Part shown: positions 46,585 to 58,500 of the stretch, in pieces
Layout: every line of letters begins with the position of its first letter
Position numbering within the stretch: position 1 is the first letter of the stretch
Source of the DNA: Spisula solida
Lineage: Eukaryota; Mollusca; Bivalvia; Venerida; Mactridae
Length of the DNA stretch: 64,000 nt
Reading direction: 5' to 3'
NCBI GenBank assembly: GCA_947247005.1
Contig: OX365949.1
Coordinates: 8,566,001-8,630,000 of the forward strand
Program-made: the position numbers and the translations under genes
Notes under the pieces: generated by a model
Database searches by the model: none
Told to the model about the DNA's origin: nothing
What the model saw: only the letters and a program-made list of their open reading frames with translations

Positions 46585-49500
46585 CTGAGATATATAAAAC
46601 ATATTCCATTATCGAAACAAGAGAACATGTCGCAAAATCTATCCGTCAGTTACAGCATTTCCTGAAGAAATTACAGGTGGGCGCTAAACAACAATTAGAA
46701 ATATAGTACATATCAAGTTTAAGATTTTGTAGTTGTTCCACATGAAACAACCAGAAACATCAAATAGACTATAATATATCGCTAGCTTAGAATAAGAAGG
46801 TCACTTACGACCTTACAAGACTGGTGCATATTTGAATTCTGTATCACAAGGCGGTTCTTATGCGCCTATGTTCATTAAAATCGGAAGTGGTCACGTTGAC
46901 CAAACAAGAGTTGAAAAAGCATATTTCTTCCATAAGGAAAGAGTAGTTTTCAGACACTTTGTTTTTGTTCTCTCAAAATTTTGTACGTGCGAGCTTCTCA
47001 TTCTAAGCCAGCGATATACTCACATCTCCGTCTGCCAAACCATTACACCATTGTCCCATTCTGGGCGTGCATTCTGTACTTACGACCTTCTCATTCTAAG
47101 CCAGCGACTAATGTATCCTCTATTGATGTTAATCAGATGTATCTGCCCTGATTCAACAATTAAAAATCAAGAAAGTAGTTACTGTATTTGGGAGGATTAT
47201 GTATAACATAAACTTACGGTTGTCGTTCATCCTCCATGTCCTTGAAACCAGGACTGGTCATCGATATAAGACAGTTTGTGAGTTTCATTCCCAAAGGATT
47301 TGTGAAGGAGACTTCAAGCTGCACAGGTTCACCAACCTTCCCCTCAGTCTGACACTGAAATAAACAATTCAAATAAATATAAATTACTGGTATGATTTCG
47401 TTTTCGGAGACTAATCAGTTAGCTCATTCTATATACTAGTACGTTATTTCAACACAATAACTTCTTATCCTTGATCCTTTTTGAAAAGCAACCAATGCCG
47501 AATTTACCAAGATACCTTGTAATGCTAATGAAGTCACATGACATTACAACTGGTTGAGACGCCAAATCACATGGCATTACAAAATGGAAGAAATGACAAA
47601 GAAATAAGTCACTACACAAGTTTTGTCGCAGCCTACAGGACGACTAGCAATGATATTATGACTTAGGTTTGTATTTTGTATCTGATACACTTTACGGATT
47701 ATATAATTATATGCAGGTATTGGATGCAATTAACTGTATCAGTTCATATCAATCTGTTGATGTCTAGGTTTGGTGACAACTGCTTTACCATTTCTGATGT
47801 AACTACATGTATTGTTACTATTAATCATCATTACAATATACAAATATATAACAAATGTAAAGCTGTCTGTTCCAATGTCTCCATTCCGAATGAACACCAT
47901 TAACAAACTTTTATGGTGTCCCGTCTAATGTTCTTAAATCCCTGAATTCACTTCTCCACAAAGTAGCCAAATCAAACAATATCTATAAAAAACGAGTATG
48001 ATTGGTTTGACAGACAGTCAATTAAACCATACTTCTAGATATAACATAACCTGTTTCAACGCACCTTTACTTCTAGATCTGGACGACCGAATGCGAAGTC
48101 ATGGTCTCTAGTAACCTCCACTTCCGAACCACCTGGTTCAGCGGCCGACACGCGTAAGGTTACCTTGATGTATATAAATGCTTGTTCGGCCAGGTGACGC
48201 CAGTAATCCTCTGGTTTGATGCTAACTTTAACTGTATCGTCTGAAAAAGTAGAATTAATTTTGTATTACACAACGTTCAAATATCATTACCTTTGCACCC
48301 GTAACCCGCTTTCGGTTGTTCTCAAAAGAAAAGGCACAGAAAACAAAACAAATCTCGTGATTTTCTTTGTTTACTATTAAGTGGACAATGCATGCATCGT
48401 AAAAGGCTGACAGAAGGGCAAATCTATCTGGGATTGGGATCTAATATTATCGTCTTTTCATCGTCTGCTAAAACGTTTTACTACGCGCCAAAGCCTTTCA
48501 CACTTACCATCCAAAGATACATTACTAAACAGATCAGTGTATGCAAATGTTTTGCGCCATGTAATAATGCCAACTTCATTGCAAAAATCAACATGTTATA
48601 CAAGAATGGTAATTATAAACAACAAACATTTTTATTAAAGGAACCATGAGAGTAGCACAGAATAAAACAAGAACACATCAGATATCAGAGCAACAAGATA
48701 TTCAGAGCACGGCATGGCATGCGTGAAAACCGCCACGATAATAAAAAAATCGGACATTGAAGACATCAACACAAAGGCGTTCGGTAGGTATACTTGTAAA
48801 CATGTATAGTCTACTTAATTGACACGAACCTGTTCTAGGCGCCAAGGACTTCGGTGAGCATATTTTTTTGAAGAATTGCTTTCCGACAGTCCCTGTGTAT
48901 GCTTTAGGAGCAACGGTTATTTTTTCTTCAATAATGTTTCTTCCCTGAAATCCCATATTTTTTGCTGTAACTTCGAACTCCATGTTTTTTCCAATCATAA
49001 CATCATCTCGGTGGTTGATTTTCACCGTAACCTCCTAAAATTAATAGACCTTTCAGTAGATTCAGTGATCGTAATAGACAAAAAATATACAGGTAACCGT
49101 TTATTTAGAAATGAAAGACATAATGCCCATGGATCATGTTTAGTTTAATTTCAACAAAATTATATACGCTTACAAAGCATATGTACACATGCACTCACAC
49201 ACTCACGCAATATATCCTGTCATATAAGACGCATTCAAACAAGCAATGTCATGTTTATTCTAAACAGTTACTTTCAGGCAGAGATGTTGGATTAAGTTTG
49301 GTCCAACAAACAACTTCTATCTGTAGTCTATGAGATGTCACCCTGAATTATGATAATGCTTTCCTATATTTGTTCACTTGAATTATGTCTAATTGAAGCT
49401 GTCATTGAAATATTGAAAATAATTTGTAAGTATGTACTGTATTCTTAAATATGTATTGTATATACCTCCTCAACTTTTGTCTCTTTATACGGATCGAAGT

Positions 49501-52500
49501 CTTTCTTTTTCTTGAAAGCCAATTCGTATGCCTGTTTTACAGCTACCCTCTCTTGATCGCTACCTTTTACGTAAAAAAAATAATATGACTAACATAATAG
49601 GGCATAACATGACAGGAAACTTTTATTTACACTGTAATATGCTATAAGGTTGTCTTTATGCCAACCTACTAACTTTCACCAAAAAACATTGTAACTGATA
49701 ATACACATAGGTGGTGCTCTGTTTGATGATGGATGAAATATAATTAACTCAGTATTGATTAAAATTTTGTCATTTATTTTTAAAGCTAAATGACATCTGT
49801 ATTTGTAACATATTAATATATTGGGTAAGTGTGATGTTTGGTGCACTGTTAAACGTTTAAGCCCCCAGTGACATTAGTCGCTGTCCGTACCAAGGCGGAA
49901 GCCCTTTGTTCAACCTTCCTCTATGTATGATATAATTTGAATAATTTAGTGCCATAAAGTTTGGTTCTATGTTAAGTGACCGATTAGGAATTTGGTTGAG
50001 TGTAGCTAACGTGAAAAAAATTCCTAAGACATTTTCCATTGGCTTTTCGAAATATACTCATAATATTGAATTGTCACATGTTTTCGCGAAACTTGTTTCT
50101 TTTGGAGGGTATATGTCTTGACCTGCATGAGTATTTTTCTTTTGGTAGAGAGTCACCCAAGTAATATTTGAGCGAATTTATTTTGAAATTAAACTACTGG
50201 TTCTTAAGAAAAAGACTGAGAAAGTTGTCAATGCAAGTACATCTATATAGGGAAAATGCGCTCCACTCCCCAATATTCATGTTTTTGAAAAATCTTATCA
50301 AAGTTATTTTCTAATTTCTGGAAGAGGGTTACCCCTAAGTAGGGCCTTGACATTTGAGCTTGGGACCTAGGTCATGCGCATGGCACACCGTCTTAATGTG
50401 GTGAACATGTGTACCAAGCAATTTAAAAATCAAGTAAGATTCGACAAAGATACAGAGTGGATGCGACTAGCATGACTATAAAACCGTTGACCACTAAGTG
50501 TGACCTTGACATTTGAGCTAGGGACCTATGTCTTATGCATGACACACCGTCTTGATGTGGTGAACATTTGTACCAGGTAATTTTAAAATCCAGTAAGAAA
50601 CGACAAAGTTACAGAGCGAACGCGACTTACATGACTATATAACATTTGACCTCTAAGTATGACCTTGGTCATTGAGCTAGAGATCTGGGTCTTGACCATG
50701 ACATACCGTCTTGATGTGGTGAACATTTGTACCAAGGATTTTTAAAATTCAGTAAGAAATGATCAAGTCACATAGCGACACGACGTGCATGACTATATAA
50801 TATTTTACCTCTAAGTGAGACCTTGGCATTTGAGCTAGGAACATGATCTTGCATATGGCACACTGTCCTGACGTGGTTAACATGTGTACCAAGCAATTTT
50901 AAAATCCAGTTAGAAGCGACAAAGTAACAGAGTGGACACGGTTTTGCTAACAGAAATATATTCTGGAGTATTTTGGGCACGGCCTAATTCATGTACATAT
51001 TCAGTCATTTATACTGTCTGATCAGGAATGTTCATTTACCATTAGATACACAGGTATATAATACATGATATGTGTAATTTCTAAACAAATCGGATTGAAA
51101 TTAAAGAAATGATAACAATTTATGTTACCCCTTCCAAGTGCTAATATGACTCACTTGTCGACAATTAAATAGGTATAATACCCCTACATGTATAATGTCA
51201 AACAGGTGAATATCAATTTCTCCGATAATAATATAATTTTTTGTTTTCGCTAGAGGAAGGTTGTATCTTTCAGAAAATATGCACTTTTATACAGATTTAG
51301 TGAATATTTAACTACTTACAAAGACATTATCAGAACTTAAAATGTCCCTCGTACTATGAATAAAATAACATGCTAAACTTGCTGTCAAAAGTGGCCTTAA
51401 ACATGTGGATATTTTTCCAACTTTCCGGCAAAATATTTACTTAGGACTTTTTTCTACAGTGTATAATAGCTTCTAGATGATGAAACTGTAAACAATCTTT
51501 GGGTTGAAATTAGTTTGAGGTTGACCCTATTTTTGAGCTTAAATGACTCGCCCAATTGATCATTTTACATTTATCACCAACCGTTGCACGTTTTCCTCGT
51601 GACAAATCAGTAATATTTACAAACCAGTGATATTCCTAAAGGTGCATCTACACGGTAAGTTTTGATGTATACATCTTGACCTATAAGTCAAAATGTACCA
51701 TGTAGTAACGATTAGTACGGTTCTACCACACATTGTCGGGAGATGTACGACAGATTCATTGAATAGTCGCCACAGTACATAAATAGCTTGGTGTAACACC
51801 GAAACGGAACTGCTCATAGAATTCGTCCAGTATGATACATGTCAACACCACACACAGTCCTATCAATAGGTCTTCCTCAACCGATTCCATTGTTAACAAG
51901 TAGTTTGGAGAGAAATAGCGTGTGATTTATAAGTCATGATGTACCATGTAGTTAGGGAAGATGTACGCTTTGTGAAGTGTACATCTTCGACTTATACACA
52001 AAGACTTACCGTGTAGATGCACCTTTAGCTTCTCACTTTGATCGTGCACGAGTTTATTGTGCGCAAATCGTGGGCCGATGTGTTAAAAATAACAAAATCA
52101 ACCGACCTGAGCGGAAAATACAGGGTTTCCCAAATAAAAACTCAGCTCGGGGCGTGGTTTAGTGACGCACAGAATGGCACCGACGATGTACTAGATATTG
52201 AACACTGAGAAGTAAATCACGAATAGTTCGCGTAGATTCAGGAAAATATATTGATTGTCGACTAGATTGGGTACATTTAAGTTTCTTCGTTACATGAGCT
52301 TACTTGATCGCTTGTATCTTTTATTTTGTTAGGCGTTGCGTTCCTTCAGTATTATATATACGTATAGAGTGATTTGTGATGGACCGACTTGTATAATATT
52401 TTATTGAAAGAACTTCAAATTCCTGTGGTTTAATACACAATATTTGAAATTTGAAAACTTTACACCACTAAGCAATTTTATTAAATACTTATATTCGTCT

Positions 52501-55500
52501 AAACAATGACTCATAAGAGCATACCTTCTGGATACTTGTAATTATAAGTTAAATCCAGTCTATCTTTATCACCATAGGTAGGAACAAATACCTGACCGTC
52601 TGGAAACTTCGTGCTGATGAACTTCCCAACCCTATAATAATATACATCTCTTGTAGCTCAAACAAATACAACCACTTCAATCATTTGTAAATAATGCAAA
52701 TATTTTCAGTTATAATAAACCAATATCGACACCTCATAACTTTTACCAATTTCGGTACATTCAGTTCGCGGTTTAACATATTATACGAGGGTAACTAAAT
52801 AGATTCGTAGACTTTGTTAATCATTTTAACATCCGATGACGCAGTGAAAAAAAACTACATCACGTTAAACTACAGCCTTTCGGACACAAGTGATGAAAAT
52901 ATTGTGTGAAACAACGCACATTTTAAAAAAATATGGCTTAATATCACCTCACCTGATTCCCAAATGGTAACCCGAAATGAAATTATGTTATTAACAAAGA
53001 AACAAACATAAGCATTCAAATTGTAAATGAGTTAACATATCTTCCACAATATCGTATATAGTCTAAGTTTAGGAATAAGGCTTGGCATAATGGTTGTATA
53101 TCAATATGAAAACACCTCGCACTATGTTTGCCTATCTGCACGTCGCTGTATCGTTTTAAATACCATGCTGCATTTCAGAAATTTGTTTTTGCCACATAAA
53201 CACAAGACCACTGCATGTTCTCCTTTCGCTCTCTGTAGCAGCTCTTGTGTGTCTGTTGTGTTTTTCCAAGCCCCATGCACAATTCAATAGTCGTATGAAT
53301 TTTCGTGCGTAAAGTAATATTTTGTACTTATCTGGTAGAAACATTGGAATGAACATCAACTTAATCGGCATTTATAACTAGTTGAACTAATGAAAAAGGC
53401 ACGTTACGTCGGTCGGGGTGGTATAAAAGAATGTCATTTCAATATATGTATAGGTGGCACTGTGCTGAGATCTTGTCAAAAATAAGCGTTTATTAAACAC
53501 AGTCTTGTTTTACTATGGTACTATGGTTATAGAGTGGCTGATAACATGCTACTGGTTTGCATTATTGAAGATAAATTTGCATTGACCGTTGGTAATAAGT
53601 TACTGTTCGTAATGCTATAAGAAATTATTGTAAAAACGCAAAAATGATCAAATGAGAACGATTGTCTACGAATATATTGAATGAACCTCGTATACAATCG
53701 GACAGGGACGGACGCACTCAAATGTAAACTGAAAAAGCTAAAATACCTATTTTTAGCCGTCAAAAATGGTAAAACCCTGCATCTGCACACATAATTTGAG
53801 ATGGTAGTGAACAAAAAGAAAATATAATTATACATACGAGCATACTACAACCACCGGACAACAAGTGCAACAAGTATCCTGTCTTCTAGGGTGTAAGCAT
53901 ACTACATGAAGGACTTTGTTTTATATATCGCACACACAGAAGAATAAGGTCGCAAGTAACAAATAAGCTTATTCTACGTTATAGTTAGAACATATTAAGT
54001 AAATTTTAATGATTAAAAAGGGCGGAGCGAGCGAAGCGAAGCGAAGCGAAGCTATTTTAGTCATTAAAATTTACTTAATATGTTCTAACTAACTTAGAAT
54101 ATAACATTCTGCATTCTGATTGGCCGATAGAAATTAGCGCCAACGCAAGACGTCAAAAACAGTATATTAAGTCAGACAGGGAAGGCAGCACTCAACTTAA
54201 CCAGCCGAGCACAGAAAACATTAAAAACACACAAAGCACAATGCCCAACAAAACAAGCGCAGATCCGCCCAAGTCCAAGCTGTCGAAAAGTATAATAAAT
54301 TATAACTAGCTGAATGACCCAGTAGAAAAGTCTGTTAAGAGAAAATTTTAATGATTAAATTTTCATTTAACCGCGAAAATGCGGCGTTTTCATTGGCTCA
54401 TAATGTATAGGTTATATTCTAATTCAGTTTAGACAATATGAATTAACGATTAAAATATGTTCATAAAATGCATCTTGTGTATGTGATGTCCTAAAGTAGC
54501 ACTTACGAAAGTAAGGTAAGGTGAAATATACTCACGAGGTCGTCGAAAACCCTGTTCTCTGTATTGTTTCATCCCAGTATACTCTGAACCACACCCGATC
54601 AGCATTTACCTCACTGAATACAAATGCTGCGTCATAATTAATATTAACACACCCCTCCTTTATAGCTGCCACAGGACATGGACCGCATGTATACACACCT
54701 GCATTAAACATACACATGACTGTATGGAATATTTACGTAGTTCAACCTATTTCAAGCAGAACAACTATCCTCTGAATATTGCAATAATACATATGTTACT
54801 AGAAATATTTGAGCTGTTATACTCTGATTATATATTTTTCCGGGCCATTATAATGTAACTGGCCCTAAAGTGAGCGCCGATTACAGATAACGACCCCAAA
54901 ACAAAATAACGCGACGTAAAATGGCGCTTAATTGACGTCGCCATAATTTGATTTTAAGTTTAAGAACGAATGACAGAAACAGCTATAGAAACAAAATATA
55001 TTCAATGTGGTTTGGACAATTAATGCCCTAAAGTTGAAGTAAAACATGTATTATAAACGACAATACACAATGTGTAGGGCGGAGTCTTGATAATCGGCCC
55101 TCGATTCGCATAATCATACGAGGGCTAAAGCCATCTGGTGATTATGCTTTCTGTGGGCCGATTTTCTAGACCCCATCGGTACACAGCCGTGCATTATCCT
55201 CTAAGTAATTGCGGAAAGCAATTTTAGCATAATTATGAATCCAATATCATCATCGATTGTAAAACACTTATAAATATCTGATCTGTCATTTCTGCCATGT
55301 GCTACATTTCCCTGTCCGATTTGTTATAATCATCGTTTTGTTTGATACAATTACGACATTATAGATAAAAATAATATCGGTAATTTTCCTGTGGTGTTAG
55401 AAATCGGTTATAAAGATACAAATACTAATGACAACGAATTTATCTTTAAAGAGGTAACACGGTAAGGCAAACCCAGTCTACCCTCCGAGCTTCTTATAAT

Positions 55501-58500
55501 TTGGTAAAGTGTGTTCGTTATGGCATGTTTAGTTAGACGGAAAAAAACTGGTTCTTTACCACCACTTGTTTCCTGTGGTGTAGCGTCAACAACTTGCCAA
55601 CCATTGTATGCTTCATTCTTCAGATCAGGGCGAGTACACCATATTTCATTCCATACATGGAAATTCCTTGAAAAAAAATCCTGAATATTATATCTTAAGT
55701 TAAATTTTTGTGTAACTCGTATTTTATGCATATTTAAAAAGAACCCATGTTTTCGTAGTGTTAACAATAGTTATTTGCATAATGCTTTAATATACACGTC
55801 AGATAAGATACAAATATAAGATTTTATCTTCGATTATGGGTATAGTACATCATATACGAGTTCATCAGAGCAAAATATCATGCCTCATTATATAAAACAC
55901 TATACATCTTCATGTATTTAAACAAGGAATCGATTTGCGTTTATGTCTTGTAATATAATTATAACTTGCAAGAACTTACCAACATGAGTCATTCATATTA
56001 GGAAAGTCAATTTCATCTCCATTATCATTTAGGAAACTGGCGTTTTCAATTACATTAGTACCATCGGTATCGTGAGCCGAGGCAAAGTTTGTTACAGTCC
56101 TGCACGGTATTCCAAGGCACCTAAACACTGTTGTCACAAAAAAAAATCACAAAATAACAGTAAGCAATAGTTAATATTTACGCCACAATCGTATTATTTA
56201 GACTGCCATTGGAACCTTTCAAAACTCTTCTAAACAGTTACTAGTAGGTTTCAATGGTGAAGCTAACTACACAGAAACTGAATATACGCTCTATAAAGTT
56301 ATAGAAAGTTTAAAGTACTATTACGTGGAAACTTTCAGTGCTTATTGAAAAAGATAATTTTATACATGACCCTAATTAGTCGTATTTTCACCATAATTGG
56401 AATACCACGTTCCGTAATGTTATAAAGAAACACACACAATTATATCAGTCTCAGAATGGAGCTTTATTACGCACAATTGCTATATTTTTCATCTTCCGTT
56501 CTCCTGAAACAATGCCATTTTTTAAAGTATTCTATCAGGCCAAAAGGCACGCACATATAACACATTATACGTCAATGTGATCATTTTCATAAAATAAAAT
56601 GTTGTTTACTACACCCACTATCAAATCAGCACTGTGTTTATCTTAACAGTTAATTAAATGGAAACAGCGTCATGTCGTAAACGGTGACATTGAATATTAA
56701 AAAAACACTTACTGAAACAAATGAAATGATGGAAATGAGCGAGAATTTACCTACAAATGGCCCAACGATTCAAAGTGCACCGGCGATCAAATGAAGACAA
56801 CAAAAGAGAAAGGTGACCATCGACAGTGATTTAGTCTGAACGTGAACAGTGAAAGGAATCATTCGAAAAGACTGACGTAACATCTTCAGACTGATTGTCT
56901 GCGAGCTCGATATTTCTTCTTTAACTATGTATGGGATCTGAACGAAAGAGCTAGGTATGTCGAACATCAGACATTCGTAGCCTTGTGTTGTGACTACGTG
57001 GGGAAAGTGCCTAATACATTTGACCTAAATTGCGTTTGACGTTTCGTGATGTCGTTCGGTTTTCTGGTGTGCGGTGTCCATGCATAGTGATTGTTTAGGA
57101 ATCGTCGTACCTATGTAACTGTTTGATATATTTTGATCATTTTTATAAGAGTGTATGATTATGTATAGACTATTGTGATGGTACTAAGTATTATTTATTA
57201 TTCCTTAATGGCAATAAAACGCAAATCAGAACATATTTATACGAATTTCCCGATCAACATTCGTACGTATTGAAAAAGAGACACATGGGTGTGTAGTATA
57301 CTATATATGTATAAATTGAAAACCTTAAATTGTATTATCAATAGAACTGATTCTAATTATTGTGTACAATGGCTCGCATGGTGGTTGAGTGGTAAATACT
57401 CTTGACTACGGATCGAGAGATACCTTGATCGAATTTCGTCTGGGACCCTTGTTCACTTCTGAAATGCTGTTTCCTAGCCAACTGGAAGATGAACTGGTTG
57501 GTAACCCAGAGGTATTGTGTGTTTCGGTGCTATATACATCGGACACGTTAAAGAACCAAAGAATATATTTAGTTTATTTATGTCTCTTTCATCGAAGTTG
57601 GATGTCATTGGCTTAATTGGCTAGAGTAACATGAGGGCCCATAGGGCCCTGAGTCGCTCACCTGTGCACATTGATCAATTAGAACCATATTTTTCGTGTA
57701 TGTTTTAAACATGTTTTTTCCAATCAGTTGTCATGGCAACCATAGTTCCGCATGGGTTATAATACTTTTAGCAATTTTAGAAAGGATAACCCAAGGAACA
57801 TTGTTACCCATTTAACATGAAATCCAACCAGTACTTTTAGAGAAGATTTTAAACGATTTTACTATAGATATATAAGGGCCCAGCGGCCATGTTATTTGAC
57901 GAATCACAACAAAAATGTCAATTCTGCAAGAGGGTCACCCAACAACTATTTCTGTAAAATTATTTTGAAATCTGGCCAGCGGTTGATTGTTTTATGATTT
58001 TGTAAACTATGTTCCTATTGGTTGCCTTGGAGTTTTAGCTAATGTTAGAAAAGATCACTCAAGGAACGTTCCAGTGAGGTTTGTTCGAGAGTGGCAAAGC
58101 GGTTAAGGAGAAGTCGTTTGAATGAATTGTTTACGGACGGACGGACGTTCTCAATGACTTGACATTTTGGGTTTTCTTTTTTTCATCCTTTTGTTTGTAA
58201 AACACCATAAGCAACATTTTGCACTCCGTAAGCAACGGAATGAATTGAATCTAAATAAAACCTTTTGTTCCACACCCAAAAAATACAAGTGGGTGAGTAC
58301 GGACTGACGACGGACGACGGACGAAGAATGATCACAATAGCTCACATTGTCACCATGTGACGGGTGAGCTAAAAACGGATAACCGCACACGAAGGCAAAC
58401 AACAGCAGTATGGTACATAATACACAGTGGAGTCATTAGTAGAACATCATATTATATGTGTCTGTTAGCAATACGTAGTGAATAAAATATGCATCTGCAC

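Larger units (their letters stand above)
49564..52524 (-). other. Transglutaminase intron, 3.0 kb
   Basis: Contains the 159-bp tandem array (50330-50960) and a foldback element (51639-52025). Nothing else is recognised. Confidence 0.85.

Noticed and set aside
46832..47206. 124-codon frame
   Set aside because: Lies mostly in foldback family A copy 3, between transglutaminase exons.
50330..50960. CRISPR-like array of regular repeats
   Set aside because: Units are contiguous 159-bp tandem repeats without unique spacers, in an animal intron.
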